From: Ophioderma brevispina
Taxonomy: Eukaryota > Echinodermata > Ophiuroidea > Amphilepidida > Ophiodermatidae
Length of the DNA: 64,000 nt
Direction of reading: 5' to 3'
Assembly: GCA_023653785.1 (NCBI GenBank)
Contig: JAMKCH010058009.1
Coordinates: 118,603 to 182,602 of the forward strand
Shown here: piece by piece, positions 35,111 through 46,699 of the stretch
Numbering within the stretch: the stretch's first letter is position 1
How the letters are laid out: each line of letters starts with the position of its first letter
Notes under the pieces: generated by a model
Databases searched by the model: none
Seen by the model: only the letters and a program-made list of their open reading frames with translations
Told to the model about the DNA's origin: nothing
Made by a program: the position numbers and the translations under genes

Positions 35111-35869
35111 GTAATGGGGAAAAGCCCTTGTGTGGGTTCAGGGGCAGAGATCCCGCAAGCGCTTGCGTTTAAAACATGTTTCGAGTGCGTTTCGGAGGAG
35201 GGGTTATGCTACTCTCAGGCCGGTCCCGGCACAGATGCCGAACAGGAGCTGAGAGCTAGTCAACCTCCCCCAGGCATTCCTCCCTGAGCCCACATAGAAC
35301 ACACAAGCACCTGTGTGTTGAAGTACTTTAGTAATTTCTTACAACAACACCTTTATTGAACGTGTTGGTTGCGTCGCTACTGCGTACCTCCTTGCCTGAA
35401 GCTCTCGCAAGCAGGTCCATAGTAAGAAGCTTGTTGGTCACTTAGTAACCATCGTTAACACATCAAGACTTCAAAACCATGGTTTTTGTGATTTTTAAAG
35501 TGATCAGTGATTAAATAGGCTGTGGTTATGGTCTAGTATATAGTAAGTCAGAGACCATTTTTACATAAAGGGCCCCTCTAATACACTTGAAAGGCGTAAG
35601 CTAGTTCATTTTTAATTTTACTCTACCTCAAATAATCCCTGTCATGACAAAGTATAATTAGGTGACAACGGCATTTTGTTGCCCTTTAAAAGAGCTAAGT
35701 GTGTAATACACGGTGTTTCAATTGTTTTTGGTGGCCATTTTTAATAACGTCGCGCCCTCTAGAGGCAGGTTAAGCATGTCAAAAGGTTTCAACAATGTTC
35801 CTGGTGTTTTTGGTGCGACTAAGTAGTCACATATATGTCATGATTTGGAGATCAAAAATTAAGATATAA
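35111..35869. other. No gene recognised
   Basis: GC content falls from left to right. Contains a CGCGCCCTCTAGAGGCAGG string near 35,750 of the kind often seen at repeat edges, without a matching partner. Confidence 0.35.
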
Positions 35870-36040
35870 GTAAAAGGGCATTAAGTGAATAGTGGCCACC
35901 ATTTTGAAAAAGCGGCCCCCTCACTCTTTTAACCCAGGATGGGGATTTTTGCCGACAACCTGGGATTTTGATAGCTATATGTATAAGTTTCAAACAAGGG
36001 TCTCCAAAATCCCCTGGGGGGGGTGCATGGTTTTCGGTTA
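35870..36040 (-). repeat. Inverted partner of the 33.24-kb repeat
   Basis: See the entry at 33,240. Similarity is clearest in GGTTGTCGGCAAAAATCCCC and TGGGTTAAAAGAGTGAGGG (minus strand). Confidence 0.65.
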
Positions 36041-36109
36041 TGGGCTCATGACTTATATGGACCTCTCTACACATCCAGTGCTATTGTTATCGATTTTTCA
36101 TTTTCATAT

Positions 36110-36260
36110 AGGGCCAATTTAAGTTTACACAGGGGTCCAATTTTTTAAAATGCTCCCAATCATGTGGGAAATATAATGGCCATATTGTTCCGTCTAGTGG
36201 ATAAGGATTTCCAAATTAAATAGTTTGTTACAGACATCTTTTGACCATTGATCCTTGTAA
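36110..36260 (+). repeat. Solo copy of the 49.3-kb foldback arm
   Basis: Shares AGGGCCAATTTAAGTTTACA, CAGGGGTC, CTCCCAATCATGT.GAA and a TAGTTTGTTAC..CATC..TGACCAT series with both arms of the element at 49,315-50,214. Shows that the arm sequence is a dispersed family. Confidence 0.7.
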
Positions 36261-38593
36261 TCGATCGCCAGGAGTGTCGAAATGAGATGGGAGCAATCAT
36301 ATAAACAGAGGTGGTTTATAATTTAATTTTGTTTTGTTTTCCAATCTGCCGAGTTTTTATTTCTACCCTCTCTCATGCTGCTATCCTTTTCGCACTTGGC
36401 AACATTTATCTATTATTATTATTATACAGGAGTGTCCCTGTCCCAAATACATTCATCCTCGCCGTTGGTGCTATAATTTTCAAAATTCTTGAATTATTCA
36501 AATTTTATAACAGAATCTGAATGACGAACTAGTTTCGTACATCCTTCCAATTTTTTGTCTGAACGGTCACTAGTTTTGAAAATAAAGGCTATTATGTAAG
36601 CCATCTGGTCAAATTAACCTACCCCATTCCGAGTGGGGGCCTAAATCGTTGAAGCAGGTTCACCTTGAAAAGTTGAATATAATGTCTACTACAAAAATCT
36701 CCTGGTATTGATCCAGGTTCTTTTTTTGTTTTTGAAAATAAATTACTAAAATATTTTGTTAATAACACGCTTTTATCGTCTGTGCAGAATTTTCCTCACT
36801 CTACACACTAATATTCTGCAATACAATCCGGGTATTCCACCACCATCAGTCTGCCTCTCAGTCCCACATTTAGTACCCAAAGTGGAATCCCTTTTTCAAT
36901 TCCAAATAGTAAGCTCTTTTGGCTTAAATAAGCACAGCAACAGTTCAGATCTCAGCTCATGGGTTTCCATATATTATAAATCCTACACTAATGTATTTGC
37001 ACACAATCTACCATTATTGCGATCAATACTGCTGTAACTATAATGTATAGCTCCTGTTACTGGCTGGCAAAGTTTTGTTAGACCTAAGCTCCTCCTATAC
37101 TAGTAAGATTTCGTATTATTTTCTCCTCTGCATTTCATCATAATTAACATTAATGACACCCAGTAAAATTGAAAAAAAATATATTTTTAATTACCAAATG
37201 GAGGCTAATATAACAACAGTTAATGACCATTGCCTGTTTTGTACGGAGGCAGAAATTCATGTCACAACGGGCTAAAATGTCAAATTTTATAGTCTAATTA
37301 ATTTACAGTGGTTGGTTCATCATGCAATGATATTTGTTTGAATAATAGAATGGAAAATAATCCTGGGGTCTATATGGTCTTATTTACAGCCACAACTCTG
37401 TAAGTCTCATTACTGTCAAGCAAATATTCTTTGTACAGTTTTCTTTCTAGTGTGAACCAAATTGAATAATTTAGAACCAGTTGAAACCAATCAGACCATT
37501 CTGTATATATCTTATCCCGATGACCTGAAACTCTTAAACTAGCACATAGATATGCAAACTACACACCTTTAAAAAATTAGGAGTAGCCCGATGAAATTGG
37601 GAACAGTTTCAAATAATTTGAATCCATGTTTACTCATGTTTCACAAAAGGTACTTTTGTGTGAACTTTTAGTATCTTATTTTTTAAACAGGTTCGCAGTA
37701 TATTGACGCCAAAGGCGTTTCTGTGACAATTTGTTTATAAGGATAGTGTCACCCTATGCTTTTTTCACACAAATTTCGGATTTTGCACCATTTTAAACAT
37801 CAACCTGTGTTCTATCGTTTACCAACAAAGGTTATGCACCAACTGCAAGACAATCCTGAGTGGTATTTTTTTGCCGATTTAAAAACACTCTTTGAGACCA
37901 TTTAAAGTCACAAAACCCATGGTCTTAATTAACGGCGGGGAATTAACACTTTTACGCCGTCAGTCCGCAAGGCGCAGTATCGCGTCGCCCGGTGAATTTT
38001 TACTGCGTAAATGAAGCGTGCGCGTGTTTAATGTACTTTTGCGCGAAAACGCATCGGAAAAACAAAAAATAATATTTGAAAATTAAACAAGCGCTAACTT
38101 TAGACCTATGAAATTTCATTTCTTCGAGTTCCGGATTAGAAGAGACAAAGGTGTTTGATTCAATAGTGCCTAAAGATGTATGTCAATCACTCGCACACAT
38201 CCAATGTTGGAAGTTCAAATATAAAGTTTATTGTGAGAAGAGACCTCTTGAAATGGCGTGAAAATCCCTTTTTTTACTAAAACAAACGGATTTTCTCATT
38301 TTCAATTTCGCAAATTTGGGCAAATTTTTAGCAAGTAACTCCAAAAGAACCGAAGTAAAAGTAAGGTTTAAAAAAAAACCCTTTTTTGTTTTTCTCTACG
38401 ATACAGTCGTCTTCTCTAGGACGGTTTTTCTCATTTTTTCATTTGATTTCTAACTAAAGATATTCTCCAATATATACTCAAAATTTGGAAAGAAAAGGTT
38501 AAAAATCACAACTTTTTTTGACATTTCCCTTATATTCGAAAAGTAGCTCTGTTTTAAGAAAATGAAAAACCGTCCCTAACAAATTTGGTCTTG

Positions 38594-38624
<31 letters not shown>

Positions 38625-39580
38625 GAAAAAAATCCATGAAAGAAAGTTGTTTTTGTTATGGCTTTTAAAAATTTGGGCAAAATCATGTTTTTTAGTATTT
38701 TGTCCTCCAACAAGGAAAGTTTTACATTAATCTGGTGCCACCATTGGATTCATCATCCAATTTTCTCTAGAAATGTATACGTTTACCTCAATAATCAAAT
38801 GTTTGCAAAGTTACAAACCCAAATAGAACGCAGAAACTAAGGGTTGACACTGTCCTTAAGTCAATCATAAAATTGTTGGACTAACAAAAGGAAATGTTTT
38901 TTCAAGAACACAACCTTTGATTTCAAAAATTCCTTATGGCCAGATCGCCTTATAAAATTTGTTGATTCATGATTAGTAAATCTGCTCTTTATTATTTGAA
39001 GTCACAAAATAATTAGCAAGATTCGAAACGTTTACTTACCTCTTTTATCCAGACGTTGATGGTGAATCGTTGATTCCTTGTGTCCTATAGATAAAATGGA
39101 CATAAAATGACTTCGATCATTTCACGTTTCTATCTATAGGACCAAAATGGTGATAATGCGGCATGAAAAGCGCATTTACTTCCACAAAGTAGAATTGGAA
39201 ACAACAACAAAATGGATACAGCACAGTTCAAACCACAAAGCAAAGAGAAGCTTCGAATTCCGTCAGCAATACCAAACGTACGCCCGTCTTCATGTGCTAC
39301 GGAAGCGTATAGTGACCATTTACGTTCCCAACATAATATCCCATAAATAATGAAATCGGAGATAGCTTATATCTGAGAAATTTCCATGTTATTTGATATT
39401 GGAATATCAAAGATAACCTATCTAAAATAATAAACAAGATAGCACACCCAAAATAATGTTTTGTAGTTATTTGATAATCAGAAATATGGATTTCAAACTA
39501 TCTGAAATGGGATTTGCGAGGATAATTTTGAATCGACTCTGAAAATTACAACAATGACCCGCCATTCTTCTGCCAGTCCA
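36261..39580. other. Long non-coding stretch
   Basis: AT-rich with no recognised gene or element ends. Notable are TTTTTTTTTTTTTTTTTT next to AAAAAAAAAAAA at 38,597-38,626, and a short inverted pair TCCTATAGATA / TATCTATAGGA at 39,088 and 39,130. The short frames (for example 36,756-37,037) show no domain. Confidence 0.4.
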
Positions 39581-39660
39581 CAAATTGCTGGCTAGTCAAG
39601 AAGATTCATGGCCAACCATTTCTTGTCACGACGGATACCGTGTATGGCAAGCCATAAAAG

Positions 39661-40034
39661 TCATTAACGTATTGTGCGGGCAACGCGTTGCTTTCGAAAG
39701 CAACGCGTTGCTTATGAAAAGCACGCGTTGCTAGGTCAGTCAATAGATTAAATTTCATCCAACCGCGTTGCTTTGCAAAGCCAAAGGTATTCGTATTGCG
39801 CAACGCGTTGCTTAGTCACATTAGGGGTAAAGTTTATCCAACGCGTTGTTTTCAAAAACAACACTTTGCTTTCAGAAAAGCACAACGTTTTGCTTTCGAA
39901 AGCACGCGTTGCTTTAGAAAAGCAACGCGTTGGATAAACTTTACTCCTCTTGGCTGACTATACAAACCGCGTTGCTTTTCATAAAGCACCGCGTTGCTTT
40001 CGAAAGCCACGCGGTTGCCGCAATACGTAATGAC
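39661..40034. mobile_element. Palindrome-array element (CAACGCGTTG / CTTTCGAAAG)
   Basis: About twenty copies or variants of CAACGCGTTG (an ACGCGT core) alternate with CTTTCGAAAG or CTTTTCAAAAGC spacers. The array as a whole is also an inverted repeat: GTCATTAACGTATTG at the left matches CAATACGTAATGAC at the right, and AAAGTTTATCCAACGCG recurs inverted. It therefore looks like a short foldback element made of palindromic units. The target duplication is unclear. It interrupts an open minus-strand frame on both sides. Confidence 0.75.
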
Positions 40035-40230
40035 CCTTTTGTCTTGCCATAGCTGTGGCATAGGGGCCTGCACATTGCACACAATCGTGAGTTACAGCCA
40101 TTAGTGTGAGCCCACTTTTCTTTTCTTGCAACTGGTTCACATCAAAATATTTCTTACCATAAGTAGTAATAGTTGAAGCCAATTGTGGACCAACATCACG
40201 AAAAGTCATTGATGAATTGATCAGAGATTG
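39979..40230 (-). other. Candidate coding segment beside the palindrome array
   Basis: The minus strand stays open for 77 codons with GPQLASTITTYGKKYFDV and GLTLMAVTHDCVQCAG, then runs into the palindrome array. An acceptor-like TCCTAG lies at the upstream edge and a strong donor-like TATG|GTAAGA lies inside. On the far side of the array a short open frame continues to a stop near 39,606. I do not recognise a family. It could be a host exon hit by the array or a decayed element. Confidence 0.25.
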
Positions 40231-40499
40231 TACTAGGATCCGACAAACTATTCTGCAATTTATACTATAAAATTGAAGAATATTTTTTGTATTAGAATAT
40301 TAAATTAACTTCAATGTTGTTGTTCTTAGTTTTTGGGATTACCAATAAATAGTATAATTGTCAAAGTGATGGATGGGTGGGTGGTGGTGGTGGTGATGTG
40401 GGCTTGATGGCAATCACAAGTACCAGCTTGCCTAGTACGATAAACGGAATAATGGCCTACCAGTACTTCAGAATGACGTCAAAATTCACAGGTCAGTAA

Positions 40500-40890
40500 A
40501 GACTGTCAATTTCGCGATTACGAGAAATTCACTTTTTTCACAATATATGTCAGGCATATCCGATTGGCGATCCGGTGGTTTCTCTACTTGTGACCCTGAC
40601 TAATTTTTTTTTGAGAAGAAAAAAAATGATAAAAAATAAAAAAATTAAAAAAATTAATTTTCCACCCTATATATCCGGTAATTTCATGCGTTCTTTACTA
40701 TTGGTACACATTTTGCTGGGAATGTTGGTACCCATTTTTGTATCAATGGACTGGAGAAGTTCTTAAACTTTCCCTTGTGGTACCAAATTTATTAGGAATC
40801 CCGATGTTTCACTAAGTAACATCGAATGCGTGGTAACCTCCCCCCCCCTGGGTGTGTTGTTACAAAAACTGGTCAGGGTAGATGAGGTAT
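40500..40890 (+). repeat. CCCTCGTC-family inverted-repeat arm
   Basis: Carries ATTTTCCACCCTATAT, a GGTACCCATTTTTGTATCAATGG-like box, CTTGTGGTACCAA, a C run (40,843-40,850) and the inner GTAGATGAGG corresponding to GTAGACGAGGG at 33,985. Colinear with 33,700-33,992. Ends are decayed. Confidence 0.55.
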
Positions 40891-40984
40891 CTTAATTGTA
40901 AATTATGAGATAGAATTATTTAATATTTTGTTTTTTTGAATTTTTGCATTTCTTTCTTTATCTTAAAAGGGGGATGAACCATTT

Positions 40985-41270
40985 ATTTATATAAAGTTTT
41001 ATCTTGATTGAATAAACTTGACCCCAAACCCCATCGGTAAAATTGTAGCGGTCGATATTTCAATCCGTCTTTAAACGCGACTTGTTAATCCCCTAGAGTA
41101 CCATGTAAATTAACATTGGTCGCCAAATAATATATCCAAAACATTTTTGGCCTTCCTACTTCCCCAGTAAAATATTCGCTTTCTTAAGACACCAAATATT
41201 GGACCCTTGGTAAAATCTGAGGTTCCTGGGGATGAGGCAATTAGCAATCCGAGACATTGATATTCAACCT
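40985..41270 (+). mobile_element. Decayed copy of the 43.3-kb TTAA MITE
   Basis: Shares CCCCAAACCCCATC.GTAAA, GGTCGATATTTCAA, GTAAATTAA.ATTGGTCG and TGGGGATGAGGC with 43,309-43,646. Both termini are lost. Confidence 0.6.
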
Positions 41271-42830
41271 TACAAGAAAAAAGGTTTCTAAGGTTAACAA
41301 TCGATCTCTTTATATCCAATATCAGAAGTATGTGATCTATTTTGCTAGTTTAGATAATATCTGAATGATCTGATTATCTAATTTTTTAATTATTAGATCC
41401 TACTTCTATAATATCTCAATTTCTTAATATTCCGATAATTGAGCTACTGCCACATAGTGGATACTTGGCAATTATCGATTATTACAGGCAAAAAGATATG
41501 TGATTTTAAATATAAAATGATTTGATATCCTCACGTACCAAAACACGAATGCTGGTACTAGCCTGCTTGCAGAATGGCCGATGAATCATTTTATTACGCT
41601 CCATAATGTGTTACACTAGCACAACGCACAATAGGCAATAGACCAGTATGAACTTTAACTTAAGCCATCTTATACTTGTGGGAAGGTAATTACAACATTG
41701 TGTCCATGTATGGGACGAAGCTAATCCTTATCTTAAAGCAATAATACACATTTTTTGAAGAGCCCCCAATTTTTCAAGAACTTGAGATTTTTATCACGGT
41801 TTGCATTGGTACTGCTAGTAACTATACTGTGAACTGGTAATAATCTCGAAAATTTACGTTCGCCAACGAAGGAATTTTGGTAATTAAATGATTAATATCG
41901 GAGATCTCCGAATAATAATTCACGGCTGCTGGAAACGGCCCTTCCACATATGAAATTGCCCGGGAAATAGCGCCATTCGTGTCTAACGCTCATCCATTTA
42001 GTGTTTTAGGGGGTATTTGTTCAGGCCCAGTCAATTTAGAGGTAATTTTCTTTAGGTAGCACTATTTCATCAATGGACGACCTAAACTTAGCATTTCCAT
42101 CCTCTGCTGTTAAGTACAATCTGGTATCCCAATTCTCATTACAAAATTGCTTTTTTATTATAAATATACCACTTTATTGATGCCATCTCGTCGTTCGCCG
42201 GTTTATGTTTTTCCTAGAGACAATTATCAACATCACTCTTTAAAAAAAGTGCCGTTATTGCTTAACCTGAGAAGGCTAGTAATCTAGTAGTAAGTACAAA
42301 GCAAATCAAAAACAGTATTAAAGAGACACGGCACATTTGAAAAATAGTGTGCCCTCTAGACTTTTCAAACTTGATATTTTTTTTGCATGTACAAGCTTTT
42401 ATATAAGCAACAAGTATGCCACAAATTATTTGGGATCTATAAAAGTACCCCTCTATTGTCAGGTCTTTTTGAAACCCTGGATTTTTATGATAACACCAAA
42501 CAGCTTTCACAGTTGAAGTCGATATCAGTAGAGTCATTCCATTAAAAACGCTTCCTTGGGATGGCCGATATCCCTGTCCTTGCAGGGAGCAATTCACTAC
42601 TGTTGATGGCACTATGAAGGTGGGTTACGGATCCTATAATTATATCAGGACTGTAATTCTCGATACATCCTGCTAAATCAGAGACCTTCCCTTTGAGTGC
42701 CATTGGAAAATTAAATCACCATAGCATATTTCAGGGATTGCCGGGCTTTACCTTTGTTTTCTGTTGATTTAACAGGCCTCTTTTTTCTTCTCTATATTTT
42801 GGATGAATACTACTCGTATTAACCGCATAA
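41271..42830. other. No gene recognised
   Basis: AT-rich. The 116-residue minus-strand frame at 42,262-42,612 has a hydrophobic C-terminal half but no recognisable family or splice boundary. Confidence 0.35.
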
Positions 42831-43075
42831 CTAAAAGTGTTTTGATCTAGACCTATTTAAGTAAGGTCCACCAGTGTAATTGGTTGCCGATCCGTGAGAT
42901 GCAGCCAAAGGTGGACCAAGGTGGTTACTAGTCCTGATAACATGAGAATCTAGTGGATTAATTCCAAGAGGTGTTTGAGAATACTGAATTTGCATAATTG
43001 GGGTGCCACACTTATTATAAATCCAGTATTTCACTTTTTGAGCGTTCATAACTGGTCGTTGACGTCCCCATGCAT
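42831..43075 (-). other. Candidate terminal exon, unidentified
   Basis: After an acceptor-like TTGAG at 43,076 the minus strand is open for 81 codons to a TAG at 42,831-42,833, reading WGRQRPVMNAQKVKYWIYNK and ending GGPYLNRSRSKHF. The composition (balanced polar residues, few repeats) looks coding, but no family is recognised and the acceptor lacks a good pyrimidine tract. It lies 0.8 kb downstream of the receptor-like exon on the same strand, yet its frame does not look like a Cys-loop receptor. Confidence 0.25.
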
Positions 43076-43308
43076 CTCAACAATGGAACCAATCCATTAC
43101 ATCCATTTATTCGGTGACGCAAAAGGGCCAAAATAACCCCAATATCATTTAGAAGTCGACCATTTAATCCTAACCCGTTTGATTACCGATAAATTTTCCG
43201 CTGGAACAATAGATAGCCGTCATTATAGGATTGCTCAGATTCTTCAACTGCTTTTATGTTCTACCTTGACATTACATAATTTGTAATTAAACCTGCATAA
43301 AACTTTAA

Positions 43309-43646
43309 AGGGGATGGCCCGATTTAGGTATGAGTTTTCATCTTGTAGATTGCTTCACCCCAAAGCCACCTCTGTAAAGTTTCGCTCGATATTTCAACCG
43401 TTTCATGCAGACTGAAAACGTTATTTTGTAAAGCCCATAGAGTCCCTGTGTAAATTAATATTGGTCCGACCAAAATGGGGGCACATTTTCGCTCAACACG
43501 CACACCAAACTCCTGAGGTGGCTCTAAGATTTCACAGGGTTAGCATGAGAAAAATAGTAGCTTTCTTCTGATGCCAAAATGGTTGACCACTTCCGGTACA
43601 CTGAGGCTTTTGGGGATGAGGCTATTATCGATCGGGCCCTGGACCT
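43309..43646. mobile_element. 338-bp piggyBac-type MITE (TTAA)
   Basis: Bounded by TTAA on both sides (43,305-43,308 and 43,647-43,650). The ends AGGGGATGGCCCGAT and, inverted, AGGTCCAGGGCCCGAT form the TIR. A second copy with the same structure lies at 58,976-59,302 in opposite orientation, and a decayed one at 40,985-41,270. TTAA target duplication is the signature of piggyBac transposons. No transposase is coded. Confidence 0.85.
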
Positions 43647-43854
43647 TTAAGCTTTAATGCCGTTTGATAAAATAGACTGATAAGTGAATTAAAAAAAAGT
43701 ATGCCGTTCTAAGTTTTTTTGAAGACATTGTTTACTTTGTTGATTTTCAACCACGTAATTGATTTCCGATTCATCACGTCCTTTAAAGGAAGTTGCGAGT
43801 AATTTCAGTACAATTATCTACAAGTACTTCTCCCACCACTTAAGAGACACTTAC

Positions 43855-44012
43855 CATTTCAATAAGATGATGGAACAGCATTCGCATTGTCACTGTTGTA
43901 ACGGTGCGAGAGTCTAGTACTGGCCTTATGAAGCCGCCACCGTACAGCTCGTAATTTTTCATCAAGTGATTGATGAGATTTGACCGGTGGCTCACCCTAT
44001 CCGCACCCTGTT
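43855..44012 (-). CDS. Exon of a Cys-loop (nicotinic-type) receptor-like gene
   Basis: The minus strand shows an excellent acceptor (TATTTTTCTTACAG before 44,012) and donor (GTAAGTG after 43,855) enclosing 158 nt that are open throughout. The 52 codons read SNLINHLMKNYELYGGG, FIRPVLDSRTVTTVTMRM and LFHHLIEM. This matches the start of the extracellular ligand-binding domain of nicotinic acetylcholine-type receptors: LxxxLxxxY..xxRPVxxxxxxVxVxxxxxLxxLI. In those genes exon 2 is about 150 nt and ends right after this LI-hydrophobic position, as here. The exon needs one base from upstream and ends in phase 0. The next expected short exon was not found, so the rest may lie beyond long introns or be lost. 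Confidence 0.5.
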
Positions 44013-45474
44013 CTGTAAGAAAAATAGTTGAAGGAAATAAATGGAAGTAAGCTTTGAATAGATTCATGGGTATTTGTAAAGCATGTGTGACGTTAGCAGA
44101 ATCTCTTGGCTTTGCGATGTGAAGATACGATATTATCGTCTTAAAAAATATTTGATTATAGACATTAAGTTCCAAGGCAGTGATTTTGTCTGCAACAAAT
44201 TTTCGCTCCCCATTTTACATAATAATTATAAACCTATGTGGCAGATTGTCTTTTGCATACTTGCTGAATACAGATTCTGCTTAAAACTTTCAAAATCATT
44301 AAAAACAGCAATGATAATTAGATATATTAAACATAATTGCCTATATTGAAACGGCACAATATTTAATTAATTCAGCGGACACAGGCTTTTTGATTTGTTA
44401 TCGTATACTACATTTCGTTGGATAAACTGCTTTGGGCTTGTATTACCAGTGAAGTAGGGCAGAAAAATATCACGAGAGTGTAATACATACGCATATACAA
44501 AGCTCTCGATGCTTTGAATGCGAAGAAGGACTTTCCTATAGAGACTACACTTATTTAAGAAGATCACTGATTTTATCACGGAATTTTATGGCAGTTTAAA
44601 TTAAATGAAGTGATTGATCACTTTCCTCAATTACATCACGAATATTGTTTGAAGAGGGAGTCCAGCAAAATGACCCCATACAACAACCACTTCCACGCAT
44701 TCAAGGAAATGTTATATTTACAGCTGGTGACAAGGCACACATGGTTTACGCTTTGGAATATATATTGTCATGTGTAATATGTGTATAATTTAAAGAGAGC
44801 AATATTGTCTATCAAACTTTAGAATTATCTTCAAGTCAATTGCTGAAGTATAGATGTTAATCAATACGTGACAGGCGTAATCCTCTTAGCGTAGTCTAAA
44901 AAACGAATAGACTGTTCTGACAAATCATTGTGTTATTTCTAAAACTTTACAAAGACCAGAAAATGCAAAAAACAAAACAAAAACAAAACAAAAAAAAACT
45001 GTCATTTCATTTCACATTTGCCTCTGACCAAAGATGCCACGCCAACAAATTACTGTCGAGCAAAGGACTTTCATGTCATTAAGCTATTTTAATTTCTTTC
45101 TTGTAAAAATGAACTTGACTATGATATTCAAAACAAAGAGTGCCACGAATTTACAAATTAAATTAATCAAAATTATACATTTTTGTTAATGTGCAAACAT
45201 TGAGATAACAAAATAGACATTGGGGAGGATTTTGATGTGTTTATCATAACTGTTCAGCATGTGGAAGTAGAACAGCAGAATCATTTTTTTTATATTGCCA
45301 TTAATCGTGCTAATAAAAGTGAGCAAATATTTCAGCATTTGTATTTTGTTGTCAATACTTTAATGGTATATCACGAATATTACATTGCATTTAACGTGCT
45401 GAAAATCGCTCATTCAGCACCGGAATGGGCAAATAATTTGTTTATGTTAACTGTGTAAATCCAATCTGTTTTAC
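44013..45474. other. No gene recognised
   Basis: AT-rich intron-like or intergenic sequence upstream of the receptor-like exon. An A-rich (AAAAC)n stretch occurs at about 44,967-44,999. A hydrophobic signal-peptide exon for the receptor could not be identified. Confidence 0.4.
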
Positions 45475-45579
45475 TCATGTATGTAATAGTAGACGTGTAC
45501 GATCTTGTAGAGCCAACAAGAACCCACATAGCACCAACATCGATGAGTTCCCGCATTCGTTTAGACAAGGTAGCCGAAT
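45475..45579 (-). other. Weak candidate exon, phase 1-1
   Basis: On the minus strand CATTGTTTCCAG precedes and GTAAAAC follows a 105-nt open segment reading SATLSKRMRELIDVGAMWVL and onward. It would start and end in phase 1, and phase 1 is what the receptor-like exon at 44,012 requires upstream. The peptide is not a convincing signal sequence and no family is recognised, so chance is likely. Confidence 0.15.
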
Positions 45580-45611
45580 CTGGAAACAATGTATATGTTG
45601 ATGCATTGATA

Positions 45612-46160
45612 TACACATGCAAGGGGGTGAAGCCCATTCAAAACCAGTCGTCCGTGCTGGGCGCTGACATTTTGACAGATTGCCACGGAATAATTATTAG
45701 TTTGGGTGCTTGTATTAACAATAAGTCAATCGCTAACAAACAATCCGGCAAAATAATTCGTGGTGGGATGTTGGGTGCTATTGGTGTTACATTTTGTCCT
45801 ACCCCTGGCCACACAACGAATGAAAGGACAAGTCAGTCGCTTGATTTAAAAAAACCGCATCAATGAATACATCTTTCACCCTAAGCGCGAATTGCTTATG
45901 AGAAAAAAAGAGTATCTGAGCACAATAATCCAGGTGCACTATTATTACACCTGGCCCCCCTCTAACACATACATCAATTTGTATCACTACCGATTAGTGT
46001 ATCATATGCAAAGCGGCACCCACACTATGTGGAAGAAGCGGAGGCCACCATTGCTTTTGTTGGGACTCTAGGTTTTCTTTGTCGGCAAAACATGCGAGGC
46101 GATGAATTTCTAAAGATTTACGTAAAACGTTTTGCATCTCTATCTATATAGAACCTCTTT
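45612..46160 (-). repeat. Interspersed repeat X, copy 2 (carries the empty site)
   Basis: Reverse complement of 30,768-31,800 without the 484-bp insertion. The plus-strand 129-residue frame at 45,477-45,866 lies mainly in this repeat and is not a gene. Confidence 0.85.
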
Positions 46161-46223
46161 GTACACATGCTCCCATGGAAATGTCCCCTTTTATTGAATA
46201 GGAGGGCTATTAGGATTGCAACA

Positions 46224-46276
46224 CGGGTTAGGTTTAGTGTTAGGGTTTATAGGGTTAAGATTAGGGTTAGGGTTAT
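46224..46276 (+). repeat. Degenerate telomere-like TTAGGG run
   Basis: About six imperfect units such as GGGTTAGG, GTTAGGG, TTAGGG and TTAGGGTTAGGG are clustered here, with further scattered TAGGG words to 46,460. An interstitial telomeric-type sequence or a simple repeat; too degenerate to be a telomere. Confidence 0.6.
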
Positions 46277-46699
46277 GGATTGTTTTTGTACGCTAGTGTA
46301 TAAAAACTGGATTGCAGTAGGGGTTAGTTTACAGATAGGATATTAAGGGCTATTTTAGGGTTCTAGGCCTAGAAACTCATTTAGTATGGGTTTGGGTCAG
46401 GCTGAAGGTTGAGGTTTGGTTATTAGGGTCCTGTGAGTACAACATTTACTAGGGGATTAGGAGGTATGATTTCTTTTTTTTTCGGAGGGGATCATGTTAA
46501 ATTTATTATTCAGTAAACCAAGCCACATATCTGACATTTCTTAAAATATCAGCAGTGGATTAAGAATACCCAAAACTCCCGACACAAACCTCCTCCAACC
46601 TGGAACATTCTTACACAGCACTGTGTAAATCTTTGTTCATACAGCAAGAGAAGACCATACCATAGTGGCTGCCGTAGCAGTTATATTTTTCCATCTGGG
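46277..46699. other. No gene recognised
   Basis: TAGGG-rich text grading into ordinary AT-rich sequence up to the LINE. Confidence 0.35.

Noticed and set aside
39661..40034. CRISPR-like array
   Set aside because: Units are self-complementary palindromes with no unique spacers of constant length, and the DNA is eukaryotic.
42262..42612. 116-residue minus-strand frame as a downstream receptor exon
   Set aside because: No Cys-loop, no tryptophan motifs and no splice sites in register.
45477..45866. 129-residue plus-strand frame considered as a gene
   Set aside because: Most of it lies in dispersed repeat X, and the matching stretch at 31.7 kb is non-coding.
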